Source: DATFLL01 sp035267785
Lineage (GTDB): Bacteria > Pseudomonadota > Gammaproteobacteria > DATFLL01
DNA length: 64,000 nucleotides
Reading direction: 5' to 3'
Assembly: GCA_035267785.1 (NCBI GenBank)
Contig: DATFLL010000042.1
Span: 36,085-100,084, forward strand
The position numbers and the translations under genes were made by a program. Of the stretch, positions 42,981 through 51,777 are shown in pieces. The notes beneath the pieces are model-generated. The model saw only the letters and a list, made by a program, of their open reading frames with translations. It made no database searches and was not told the origin of the DNA. The first letter of the stretch is position 1, and each line of letters begins with the position of its first letter.

Positions 42981-43673
42981 CTAGTGCAGCTGTTGGTCGA
43001 AGAATTCCATGGTCCGCTGCCAGGCGAGATCCGCGGCCTGCGGGTTATATTCCAGCGGCGGGAGGTTCTTCGAGTCCGCCTCAGGGTTTGCGAACGCGTG
43101 CTTGGCGTCGTAGCGGTGGAACTCGAAGTCGGCCCCCGTCCCGCTCAACTTCTCTTCGAGTGCATCCACGCCCTCGATGACGAAGAATTCGTCACGCGTG
43201 CCCCAGTGCGCGAGCAGGGGCGCCTTGATCTTGGATGCATCGACGTATTCGATCGGCGGATAGCCGTACCACACCACGGTGGCATCGTCCTCGGGGACGT
43301 TCACCGCCGCGAGCAAGGTCAGCGCACCACCCATGCAGAAGCCGGTCACCCCCGCCTTCTTGCTGCCCGATCCCTTGAGATACTGGACGGCCCCCCGGAT
43401 GTCCTGGCTGGCGGCATCGCCAAAATCAAGATCGTTCATCAAGTGCTCGGCCTCTTCGGCGTCCACGGTCTTTTGACCACGATACAGGTCCGGTACCAGC
43501 GCACGGTAGCCGGCTGCGGCGAAATGGTCGGCAACGCCCTTGATCTGATCGTTCAGACCCCACCACTCCTGGATCACGACGATGCCCGGTGCACCCTCCG
43601 CGTTGGCGGGTTCGGCGAGGTAGCCCTTCACGCTTTTTCCGTCCGGCCGTTCGAAATCGATCATTTTTCCCAT
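42981..43673 (-). CDS. dienelactone hydrolase family protein
   Basis: 230 residues, alpha/beta hydrolase of the dienelactone type. The nucleophile elbow is 'VTGFCMGGALTLLA' with Cys; the His is in 'AKHAFANPE' and the acid in 'HWGTRDEFFVIEGVDALEEK'. N-terminal 'GIVVIQEWWGLNDQIKGVAD' is characteristic. Such enzymes cleave lactones in aromatic degradation or act as general carboxylesterases. The start MGKMIDFERPDG is supported by GGAGGGG seven bases upstream; upstream in-frame codons are less likely. Confidence 0.9.
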   Translation of the reverse strand: MGKMIDFERPDGKSVKGYLAEPANAEGAPGIVVIQEWWGLNDQIKGVADHFAAAGYRALVPDLYRGQKTVDAEEAEHLMNDLDFGDAASQDIRGAVQYLKGSGSKKAGVTGFCMGGALTLLAAVNVPEDDATVVWYGYPPIEYVDASKIKAPLLAHWGTRDEFFVIEGVDALEEKLSGTGADFEFHRYDAKHAFANPEADSKNLPPLEYNPQAADLAWQRTMEFFDQQLH

Positions 43674-43880
43674 ATTCCCCTCCAGGTAATTCGATGAGTT
43701 ATTCGTGAGCATTCGGTCAATGCGTCGGGGTGAACGCGCACCCTCCGCATACCGAATGACGGGTGAATTACCGATTTTCGACAAGAAACCGAGGCTATCG
43801 GTTCCTGCGGCCGCCGCAAATCGTCCGCCCGTGCACAGCGGGCGCTCGGCGACTGCCGCGCCGCCGCGCGAAAGGAGACC

Positions 43881-44714
43881 TCAACCGGTCTGGTACACGT
43901 GCACGTCGCGCTGAGGAAACGGAATCGAAATGCCCTCGGCGTCGAAGGCCTTTTTGACCTTCTCCTGCATATCCCAATAGAACGGCCACAGATCACTGGA
44001 TTTTGTCCACGCGCGCACGGTCAGGTCAACGGAACTCTCGCCGAGGGCCCCCACCACGACCACCGGCGCCGGCTCGGCCAGCGCGCGCTCGTCTTCTTCG
44101 ATCAGGCGTTTGCAAATGGCCTTGGCCTTGTCGATATCATCGCCGTAGCCGATGCCGAAGCTCATATCGCAGCGGCGCGTGTCGTAGGCGGTGATATTGG
44201 TGAGGCTGCCGTTGGACAGAACCCCGTTGGGGATGACGACGCGCCGATTATCGAAGGTATTGAGGACCGTATAGAGGATCTGGATTTCAACGACCGTGCC
44301 GACAAAGCCCTGCGCCTCGATCGCATCGCCGACCTTGAACGGTTTGAAAAGCAGGATCAGCACGCCACCGGCAAAGTTGGCCAGACTACCCTGCAGGGCC
44401 AGGCCTACCGCCAGGCCGGCGGCACCGATGACCGCGATGAAGGATGTCGTGGCGATGCCGACCATCGAGGCAACCGAGATCAGCAGCATGACTTTGAGGC
44501 CTATGCTGACCAGGCCACAGAGAAACGAATTCAGCGTAGGGTCTTTGGCACCCAGCCGCTTATCAATAAAGGCCACAAAGCGTCTGATAACCCATAGCCC
44601 GACAATCAGGGTAACGATGGCCAGTATCAGCCTGGGGGCATAGGTCATGGCCATGGCTATACCCTGATCCAGCAAATGCGAAACCTGGTTTTGCACGCCT
44701 GCCAGCTCTTCCAT
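43881..44714 (-). CDS. mechanosensitive ion channel protein, MscS family
   Basis: 277 residues, the size of E. coli MscS. Three N-terminal membrane helices are present, the third being the pore-lining 'AAGLAVGLALQGSLANFAGG', followed by the beta domain signature 'LILLFKPFKVGDAIEAQGFV' and 'DNRRVVIPNGVLSNGSLTN'. It would release solutes on hypo-osmotic shock. Stand-alone gene. Confidence 0.93.
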   Translation of the reverse strand: MEELAGVQNQVSHLLDQGIAMAMTYAPRLILAIVTLIVGLWVIRRFVAFIDKRLGAKDPTLNSFLCGLVSIGLKVMLLISVASMVGIATTSFIAVIGAAGLAVGLALQGSLANFAGGVLILLFKPFKVGDAIEAQGFVGTVVEIQILYTVLNTFDNRRVVIPNGVLSNGSLTNITAYDTRRCDMSFGIGYGDDIDKAKAICKRLIEEDERALAEPAPVVVVGALGESSVDLTVRAWTKSSDLWPFYWDMQEKVKKAFDAEGISIPFPQRDVHVYQTG

Positions 44715-44926
44715 CGTAAGTCTCCTCGATTCGGTGACGCCTGCGTCGTCTATGAGCGGTTGGAGCCGGCTGCACCGGGGCGATCACGGACAACCGTCGC
44801 GGATCGGCTGCTCGTTTGCCTGTCGTGGTAGTGACTCCTCCGTAGGCTAATATTAGACATACCGCGGCGGGTTGTCGGTCCGGCCGGGTTGAGGAACGAC
44901 TCCCTCAGGACTATCAGGAAAAGCTT

Positions 44927-45568
44927 ATGCCGCTCATCATCCGCCCCACGCTGTTGCTGCTGTGGTTGTCGCTGCCGGCACTCGCACTCGCCGGCGCCGC
45001 GGCACAAGAGGTCCAGCGCACGCGGGCGCTGGCCGGGCCCGTGCTGACCCAGGGCGCCTCGGACCGGGCCCTGGTGGCCCACCTGCGGGCCGTCCACCAA
45101 CGAAATCCCGGCGCGAATATCGAAGAGCTGGTTTTCCTGGTGTTCAGGGAATCCTATATGGATCAAATGAAGGACAAGAAATATTGGCTCGCGAAGCTCA
45201 AGCGATATAACGAACTGCACAAGGCCATGCGGGACTATCTGGAGGAGCTCAATGGTGCCTCGGGCGAGTTGAACGCCCGGCCCGGTGGAACCACCGTCGC
45301 CGGCAGCGGGCCGACCGGCCATGCCCTGAACCGGATGGCGGCGGCGCTACGGCGTTTCGAAGCCGCGCTCCGGCGTTCGCGGGGACTGAACCCGGCGGAT
45401 CGCAGGGCCTTGAACGCCATGATTGTCCGCGACCGACAATTCATAAGGGCCTCGCGCCGATTGAGCGCGCAAGGCCGTGCCATCAGCCGCTCGCCGACTC
45501 CACCGAACCACCGGACCTTGCGCCAACCCGCGCCGGCAAACGGGACTCTGAGAATTCCGCCGCGATAG
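44927..45568 (+). CDS. exported helical protein of unknown function
   Basis: 213 residues with a signal peptide (1-25, ending LALAGAAA). The mature protein is helical and basic: 'LVAHLRAVHQRNPGANIEEL', 'FRESYMDQMKDKKYWLAKLK' and 'GHALNRMAAALRRFEAALRR'. 'VFLVFRESYMDQMKDKK' together with 'LVAHLRAVHQRNP' suggests a small helical bundle. The ATG follows AGGAAAAGC. No family recognised. Confidence 0.65.
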   Translation: MPLIIRPTLLLLWLSLPALALAGAAAQEVQRTRALAGPVLTQGASDRALVAHLRAVHQRNPGANIEELVFLVFRESYMDQMKDKKYWLAKLKRYNELHKAMRDYLEELNGASGELNARPGGTTVAGSGPTGHALNRMAAALRRFEAALRRSRGLNPADRRALNAMIVRDRQFIRASRRLSAQGRAISRSPTPPNHRTLRQPAPANGTLRIPPR

Positions 45569-45661
45569 ACCGGATATGGACCGTCCGTATGCACTCCGCC
45601 CGGGCGTCGGTCGGAACTGACATTGAAGGCGTTGCCAACCGTTGGATTGTAGGTGACCCCG

Positions 45662-46318
45662 ATGCCGACCATATCAAACCTCAACTACACATTAATCGTC
45701 GGGACCTGCTGGCTGTTGGCATTGCTGGCCGGGTGCGCCTCGTACAGTGGGTACCACGGCCCCGACGGCGACACGCCGCCCGCATTCGCCCACGTAAACG
45801 ACCTCAAGGCGATCGAAGGGACCTACCGAAATGCGGGCGACCCCAAAGGCTATTTCTCGGCGGTACTTTGGGGCGAATATCCCAAGGGAGCGGACAAGAC
45901 GCCGGACTCGGCACTGGACTACTTCGTAGTCGATGGACACAAGGTCTTCCACAAAGACATCCAGGTGATCGACGTAGCGTGGGCCGACAAAGATCGCATC
46001 AGGGTTACGGCACGCGACGGCCGGGGCCATGCGGTCAAATCGGAAGATTACGTCCTGGGTCAGGACTTCGAGATCGACGACGGCGAGAAGGTCCCCGTGC
46101 GCAACAAGATGATGCTGACGGCCGGGCCGGACGATCCCGTGCTGGGCCCGAAGGGCTTCAGGGTAGAACTGGGCCTCAATAGAAAAGGAGACATCGTCTG
46201 CCGAACCCGGTCATGGGGCTACGGCCTGGTCTACAGCCTGATCCCCATGGGCGCGACCGATACCACGGATTGGGTATTTCGGCGCCTGCCCCAATCGGCG
46301 GGCACAGGACACCGGTAG
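45662..46318 (+). CDS. lipoprotein of unknown function
   Basis: 218 residues with lipobox LLAGC at about residue 24 (preceded by 'LIVGTCWLLAL'). The mature part is beta-rich: 'YRNAGDPKGYFSAVLWGEYP', 'ALDYFVVDGHKVFHKDIQVI', 'GDIVCRTRSWGYGLVYSLIP'. The ATG at 45662 follows AGGTGA; an upstream GTG at 45653 is possible. It is separated by 93 bases from the preceding exported-protein gene and may be co-transcribed. Function unknown. Confidence 0.75.
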   Translation: MPTISNLNYTLIVGTCWLLALLAGCASYSGYHGPDGDTPPAFAHVNDLKAIEGTYRNAGDPKGYFSAVLWGEYPKGADKTPDSALDYFVVDGHKVFHKDIQVIDVAWADKDRIRVTARDGRGHAVKSEDYVLGQDFEIDDGEKVPVRNKMMLTAGPDDPVLGPKGFRVELGLNRKGDIVCRTRSWGYGLVYSLIPMGATDTTDWVFRRLPQSAGTGHR

Positions 46319-46500
46319 AAGAAAGCGAAAGAACCACCCCGCATTATGTCCAAACCACACCGACGCGCCGGCTGTCGTGGCGGCATCGCTGGACGGCGCT
46401 GTTCGGTGTCGGTCGCGCCGCTGATTCAGCAAACGTCGAACCTGTGCTAACCTATCCCGCACCTTGGCTTTATCAACTTATAGACGCATTGAATTTCGTT

Positions 46501-46881
46501 ATGAACTGCCGATTTTGTAATCTCTCTCCCGACGAAAAGATCTATTACGAAGACGAGTTGGTGCTGGTGTTCCGCGACAGCTCACCCGTCTCACCGGGCC
46601 ACAGCCTCGCCATCCCCAAACGCCACGTGCAGTCCTTCTTCGATACGACCAAGGAAGAGCGCGATGCCCTGCTGGCCGCCCTGGATTACATCAAGGCCGA
46701 GCTGGACAAGGAATTCAATCCGGACGCCTACAACATCGGCGTCAACGACGGACCTCTCGCGGGACAGTCCGTGCCCCATCTGCACGTCCACCTGATTCCG
46801 CGGTTCGAAGGCGACCGCGAGGATCCGCGCGGCGGGGTCCGATGGGTCATCCCGGAGAAGGCGCCTTATTGGAAGAAATAA
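46501..46881 (+). CDS. HIT family hydrolase
   Basis: 126 residues. The histidine triad is HLHVHLIP near residues 95-102, and 'MNCRFCNLSPDEKIYYEDE' is the conserved beginning of the family. 'VSPGHSLAIPKRHVQSFFDT' and 'GVNDGPLAGQSVPHLHVH' complete the fold. HIT proteins hydrolyse nucleotide phosphoramidates or dinucleoside polyphosphates. The frame is open upstream, but the fold starts at Met 46501. The DNA just before it (46440-46500) is AT-rich and may hold the promoter. Confidence 0.92.
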   Translation: MNCRFCNLSPDEKIYYEDELVLVFRDSSPVSPGHSLAIPKRHVQSFFDTTKEERDALLAALDYIKAELDKEFNPDAYNIGVNDGPLAGQSVPHLHVHLIPRFEGDREDPRGGVRWVIPEKAPYWKK

Positions 46882-47406
46882 AGGACCCGACCGCCGGGCC
46901 GTACGGGACACGGCCTGCCAGCGGTCCTGGGCATTGTCTTGACGCGTCCGGCCCGTAATCGTCATTCCCGAGGCGAACCGGAACACAAAGGCATGCATAA
47001 GCCCCATCCTGTTGTACTGCGCCGGCTCGCCGCTGCTCCCAAGGCGTATAAACGCGAGAATCTCCGATACGATCTTGATTTTCCGCTTCTTCGTCCGTTG
47101 CGTTCGGGCAATTCGCTCCAAAACATATCCGCCCGGCTCGTCCCAGCCTGCATCCGACATTGGCGAGGCGGGACACCCGTTGCAGCCGAGACCGGTCAAT
47201 AGCCATCCTCTCCGTCCCCGTCCACTTCCGTGCGCTTGACTGAAAACCCTGAACTTCAATAAACTCAACAACCTACCTACTACATCGATTTAGGTCCGCA
47301 GCGTTGTCCTCAGGATAATTTGCCGTCGCCTGGAACGTTGTCCTAATTCCATGGAATACCGTCAAACCTCGCCCGGGTACCAATCACTCACTGACCGATG
47401 AAGTAA
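46882..47406. other. 525-base gap with no recognised gene
   Basis: The largest gene-free stretch. Base composition falls toward the right end (47240-47400), where AT-rich runs such as 'CTTGACTGAAAACCCTGAAC' occur, likely the promoter region of the UbiA-family gene. No tRNA, hairpin terminator or repeat was seen. Confidence 0.5.
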
Positions 47407-48438
47407 ATGCCACAACAATCTGACATCCCTCATTCGAAGGTCGAACGCTGGCTCGGTGCGTTCGTCGGTTTTTATCGTCCGGCTGTCGATGAGCTGCGCA
47501 CGCTCGACCCGGTTTCGAAGTTTCTCTATTCCGCGCGCAGCTTGATCCTCGTTATCTCCGCGCAGGCGGCAATCATTGCCGGTCTGCTGGCCGCCGCCGA
47601 CCGTCAATTCAATGGGTTGTATTTCGCCCTTGTGCTCATTGGTTTTGTCGTCGCGCACATGATCAGCAATCTCAGCAACGACTACTTCGGTTATCGCCGT
47701 GGTCACGACACACCGGACTCTCCCCGCATGCGATATACCGTGCATCCGTTGGCCAGCGGCGTATTGGAGCCGCGGGTCCTGATAAGCGGAATTGCGATAC
47801 TGGCGCTCATCGGCCTTGGCATTGCGGCCTTTTTCGTGCTTGTACATGGTTGGCTGGCGACCGTATTCGCCGCGGCGGGTATCGCACTGCTGTTCGCTTA
47901 CGATGCCGCGCCGGTGCCACTGAAAAGCATTGGTCTCGGTGAGGTAGCAGTATTTCTGGTGTGGGGGCCGTTGATGGTCGGCGGTGGCTATGCGGTTATC
48001 GCGGGTCATGTTTCCATCGAGGCGATGCTGGTTTCGATCCCCTATGGTCTGGGAGTGATGTCGATTTTGATTGGCAAACACATCGATCAGCGGGAATTTG
48101 ACCACAGCCGCGGTATACATACGCTGCCCGTGCTGCTCGGTGAGTCCGGCGCGCGGTTCCTGAATCTGTTCCTTATCGTATTGATGTATGCGGTGACTGC
48201 CGGGTTGATCCTTCTCGGTCAGCTTACGCCGTTTGCGGCCGTGGTACTTGTCGCACTGCCGCGGGCCGCTCGTGCCTGGTCAACGCTCTGGTCGCCAAGG
48301 CCGTCGACGGCGCCCGCCGGCTATGTCGGTTGGCCGCTGTGGTACCACCGAGCGTGCCTGGTTCACAATCGCCTGTTCGGTTGGCTGTATATTCTTGGTC
48401 TGGCCGCCGGCGTCATTTGGCCCACCGTGCGCTGGTAG
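47407..48438 (+). CDS. UbiA-family prenyltransferase-like membrane protein
   Basis: 343 residues with nine predicted helices. The first Asp-rich motif appears as 'SNLSNDYFGYRRGHDTPDSP' (N-D-x-x-x-x-x-x-x-D) and the second as 'IDQREFDHSRGIHTLPVLLG', like the two metal-diphosphate motifs of UbiA and MenA. The family attaches polyprenyl groups to aromatic rings in quinone, heme or chlorophyll biosynthesis. There are no quinone-pathway neighbours, so the acceptor is unknown. The ATG has no obvious ribosome-binding site, and G+C is a little lower than in neighbouring genes. Confidence 0.8.
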   Translation: MPQQSDIPHSKVERWLGAFVGFYRPAVDELRTLDPVSKFLYSARSLILVISAQAAIIAGLLAAADRQFNGLYFALVLIGFVVAHMISNLSNDYFGYRRGHDTPDSPRMRYTVHPLASGVLEPRVLISGIAILALIGLGIAAFFVLVHGWLATVFAAAGIALLFAYDAAPVPLKSIGLGEVAVFLVWGPLMVGGGYAVIAGHVSIEAMLVSIPYGLGVMSILIGKHIDQREFDHSRGIHTLPVLLGESGARFLNLFLIVLMYAVTAGLILLGQLTPFAAVVLVALPRAARAWSTLWSPRPSTAPAGYVGWPLWYHRACLVHNRLFGWLYILGLAAGVIWPTVRW

Positions 48439-48477
48439 GGTGCAACCTGGAGAAAGGGGCAGGGAAGAAAAGCGCCC

Positions 48478-49710
48478 CTACTTCGCCTCGGGACGCTCCA
48501 GTTGTGCTATCCGCTCGGTGATCGCGGGGATGGCGCCCTGCGGGGGTTGCTGCAGGCTCTTAAGCGCGGCAAGGGAGCGGCGATAGCGTTTTAGGGCGGC
48601 TGCCCGGTCGTCCCTCATATCCGCCATGCGCGCGAGATTGTAATACAAGGCGCCGTTCTGCTGCGCATCCTTGAGCTTCAGCCCGAGCAAATACCGTTCG
48701 ACTCTGCGGTCGTCCGCACCCTGTCCATTTTGGCTCAGAAAATCGACGTAGGTGTTGAACAGGTAGGTATTGCCGTAATCCACCGCGATAAAGTCTTCGG
48801 CGCAGCTCACATATTTCGAGTGCTGCTTCATCTGGCGATAGAGTCCGAGCAACCCCGAAAAGGCCTGCCGGTTCCAACTCTGTAGCTCGAGGGCCCTTTT
48901 CAGGCTGCGTTCCCCCGCGCCGTTGTCGTTCAAGCCGAGCAGAATCACACCGTGCAGCGCGTATGCGTCGGCCTTGAGCCCGCGGTCCCGGTACTCTTTC
49001 AGCGAGTGTTCGACATAGCGACGCGCCGGCTTCAAGTCGCCTTTGCCGTAATAAAGGAATGCGAGATTGTAATTGGCGTCCGCATTATCGGGCTGTTTGG
49101 CCAGCGCCTTGCGATAGAACGCGATGGCCTCGTCGACCCGGTGTCGCTTGTGGTAATAAAGGCCGATTCGAAACAGCGACCAGCCATCCGATACCCCGTG
49201 CCGATACGCCTTGATAAAGTAAGGCCCGTCATCCCCGCTCAGGTCCTTCAACGGACCTGACTGTCGGCATCCGCAGGCCGATCCACGGGAGAGGTATTCG
49301 CCGACGGCGAAATTCAACTCCGGCGAGTTCGGTTGCTCCTTGATGCGCTTATACAGCAGGTCGTCCAATGGACCGCCGATAAGCGAGTATTTTCCCGGCT
49401 TTCCGCGCACGTCCTCGATACGCTGCCCCTTCTTCAGGTCCGTGAGAGCGAACATCGAGAAGTTAATCGTCAACGCGTAATCGGTCGTCACGATGTGGGT
49501 ATACAGGCGGACGAAGTGCGGCCGGGCAAGCAGTTCCTTTCGGTCGGCGATATATTCGGCGGCGGTCTTGAACTTCCCGGCCGCCACCAGCCCCTGAATA
49601 TGCGCCTCGTCACTTGTGAAGCGTGTGTCGGCGTGAACCCCCGTCACGAGGAGAAGAACGAGAATCAGCAGGCCGTAGCTACGGAACCGGGTGGGTCGCG
49701 CAACGCTCAT
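48478..49710 (-). CDS. exported TPR-repeat protein
   Basis: 410 residues with a signal peptide (1-26, 'LLILVLLLVTGVHAD'). The middle and end hold several tetratricopeptide repeats: 'GLYYHKRHRVDEAIAFYRKA', 'ADANYNLAFLYYGKGDLKPA', 'ALHGVILLGLNDNGAGERSL' and 'NGALYYNLARMADMRDDRAA'. The N-terminal half (to about residue 170) is not repeat-like. TPR proteins of this kind scaffold periplasmic complexes. The start at 49710 (MSVARPTRFRSYG) is supported by AGGGAGGG upstream. Confidence 0.82.
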   Translation of the reverse strand: MSVARPTRFRSYGLLILVLLLVTGVHADTRFTSDEAHIQGLVAAGKFKTAAEYIADRKELLARPHFVRLYTHIVTTDYALTINFSMFALTDLKKGQRIEDVRGKPGKYSLIGGPLDDLLYKRIKEQPNSPELNFAVGEYLSRGSACGCRQSGPLKDLSGDDGPYFIKAYRHGVSDGWSLFRIGLYYHKRHRVDEAIAFYRKALAKQPDNADANYNLAFLYYGKGDLKPARRYVEHSLKEYRDRGLKADAYALHGVILLGLNDNGAGERSLKRALELQSWNRQAFSGLLGLYRQMKQHSKYVSCAEDFIAVDYGNTYLFNTYVDFLSQNGQGADDRRVERYLLGLKLKDAQQNGALYYNLARMADMRDDRAAALKRYRRSLAALKSLQQPPQGAIPAITERIAQLERPEAK

Positions 49711-49877
49711 CGTCGAAAGCCCTCCCTGTAACCACGACTGATCGCCTGGCGGAGCCGCAGGTCCAAGGGCGTTCGCCGTCGCGATAGAGCGTGGCACAGC
49801 CGCCGGCGGCGAGGTTCGATATTACGATTCTCGAGCATCTGGCCTCGGGGCTCTGCTCGACCGGTTAATCCCAGGCA

Positions 49878-50765
49878 CTAACTGTCCTTGGCTGGCAATG
49901 GGATGCGGACGACATCGCCCGGATAAATCCAATGCGGATCGCGGATATGGCTTAGCTTGGCCAGTTCGGGATAGCGGAAGGGATCGTGGAGGTATTTCTT
50001 GGCGATGTCCCAAAGCGTATCGCCCTTCTTGACCACATAGGTAATCACCTGCGGCGCTGACGCGGATTGTTGTTCGGACCCGCCCGCTGCCTGTTCAGAA
50101 ACGGGCGCCGGTTTCGGCCCGTCGTTCTCGGCGACGGCATCCGAATCCGCTGCCGCTGCCGTCACCTCGCCCATACCCGCCTGCCCGGTGTGGCGTTGCG
50201 CGCCACCGCCCGTTTCAGCGTCGGCGCCGTTCGGTGCGCCCGACACCAACCCGCTCTGCCCCACCGTCCCGGCGGTTGCGTTGTTCACCGTTTTGCCCGT
50301 GCTGTGAGCGAAATAACCATATCCCACACCGCCCAGGCCCGCGACCAGCAGCAAGGCAAGCAATGCGAGCAGCAGGTAGGACCGCTCGGGTTTGCCATCG
50401 GTGGCGTTCGGGCGATCGGGCGGCGATTGCAGAGGCTCCTGGACAGTAACCTTGACCGGATCCGGATCGGGATCGGGCGCCGAAACAGGAGGCGCCGTGC
50501 CGGGCGCCGGGTGCTCGACCGGCGCTTGAGACGAGCGCCGCTTTCGGGCTCCATCGGGCACATCGCCCGGTATGTCCCAGGAAATCGAAGCCCCGGTGGG
50601 TATCGGTTTCGGTTCTCGCCGTCCGCCTGTGCCCAGTTCGGAAGAGTCCGCAGCAGACACATCGGACTGTCGAATCTCTTCAGAGGCCGCTGCGTCGGCG
50701 CCCGCGCGCTCACGAGCCGACTGAGTTTGCTGTGGTTTTGTGTGCTTATTTTTGGCTTTTCTCAT
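49878..50765 (-). CDS. single-pass membrane protein with C-terminal LysM domain
   Basis: 295 residues. The cytoplasmic N-terminus is low-complexity and Pro/Ser/Arg-rich; one membrane helix is 'RSYLLLALLALLLVAGLGGV' (about 134-160). After a Gly/Ala/Glu linker, the LysM domain reads 'ITYVVKKGDTLWDIAKKYLH' with 'DPHWIYPGDVVRIP', a peptidoglycan-binding fold. Position and topology resemble LysM proteins that anchor to the cell wall. The start is uncertain because there is no strong ribosome-binding site before 50765. Confidence 0.82.
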   Translation of the reverse strand: MRKAKNKHTKPQQTQSARERAGADAAASEEIRQSDVSAADSSELGTGGRREPKPIPTGASISWDIPGDVPDGARKRRSSQAPVEHPAPGTAPPVSAPDPDPDPVKVTVQEPLQSPPDRPNATDGKPERSYLLLALLALLLVAGLGGVGYGYFAHSTGKTVNNATAGTVGQSGLVSGAPNGADAETGGGAQRHTGQAGMGEVTAAAADSDAVAENDGPKPAPVSEQAAGGSEQQSASAPQVITYVVKKGDTLWDIAKKYLHDPFRYPELAKLSHIRDPHWIYPGDVVRIPLPAKDS

Positions 50766-50875
50766 GACGATAGACTGCAACAAAATAGTAGGGCATGCCA
50801 TGGTAATTTTTCGCCGCAAGGGATTTGCCGCGGAAATACTCCTCGGCACTGCCATCGCCAGCGGGCAGTCGTTCG

Positions 50876-51430
50876 CTATTTCAGGCGTTCGTATGCAGCC
50901 CTGAATATATGACTCGGGTATGCCATCATCACCTTGTGCTCGGTGCCATCCTTGTCAAAGAAATCCGCGATCACCACGTCACCGTTCATGAAGTGCCTGA
51001 ACAGGTCCACCTTCTCCGATTTCATCTTGGGAAAGACAAAACCGACGAATTGTTCGTGGACCTCGTCGGGCGTCACCGCGTAGGCCCGATCGAGCGGCTC
51101 GAACTTACCATCGGACCGTCTGTGAAAGAAATACAGTGACAGCCCTCTGTTGGGTTCCACCAGCTGGCCAAGGGTTATCACAAAAAGGACAGGCCTTTCT
51201 TCTCCATAGGCCTTCATGACATTCATTGAAAAATAGTCTTTGGGATCGCGAAAATCCTGATAAGGGTAATCCAGCCTCAGCGTGTTAAACGACTTGCCGG
51301 GGAAGTCTTGGGAAGCCCACTGCACGCTCTCCATGTAGCGTTGGACGCCGGGAGGAACGGCTTGGGCGTTGCCTGCCCACAAGGGCTGACCGAATACCAA
51401 AACCGACAAGACAATCGCTACTATTCTCAT
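50876..51430 (-). CDS. exported hypothetical protein, 184 aa
   Basis: A signal peptide (1-19, 'VAIVLSVLVFGQPLWAG') precedes a mixed alpha/beta protein with 'WASQDFPGKSFNTLRLDYPY', 'RPVLFVITLGQLVEPNRGLS' and 'RHFMNGDVVIADFFDKDGTE'. The frame stays open far upstream, but that part is Arg-rich and non-coding in character, so Met 51430 is the likely start. Function unknown. Confidence 0.7.
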   Translation of the reverse strand: MRIVAIVLSVLVFGQPLWAGNAQAVPPGVQRYMESVQWASQDFPGKSFNTLRLDYPYQDFRDPKDYFSMNVMKAYGEERPVLFVITLGQLVEPNRGLSLYFFHRRSDGKFEPLDRAYAVTPDEVHEQFVGFVFPKMKSEKVDLFRHFMNGDVVIADFFDKDGTEHKVMMAYPSHIFRAAYERLK

Positions 51431-51777
51431 CCGACGTTGGCCTCGATTGCCCGATCTCCAGGAGCGCGACGCGGCATTCAGGCCGCGCCAGGCGGTGTAT
51501 TCCCGGCGCGCCCCATTTACGGCATTTGTTATCGGCCACCGGACACCCCGCTTTGAGGCCGTATTTGTGACATTTGTATCGAAATTGCCGCTGGACCCGC
51601 GCCTCCCCTCGCAGCCGCGATAACCGCCAAGACCGCCGCTCGAATGAAGAAATGGCGGCCCGATCTCCCATTTACGGCGCGGCGGATGTGCCAATTGTGC
51701 GCGGTGCAAGGCCGGCGTTATGCCGTTGCGGCCGATGTTCGCCTTTTCCGGAGGGCCCGGTCGGCGCCTTGTTTTTC

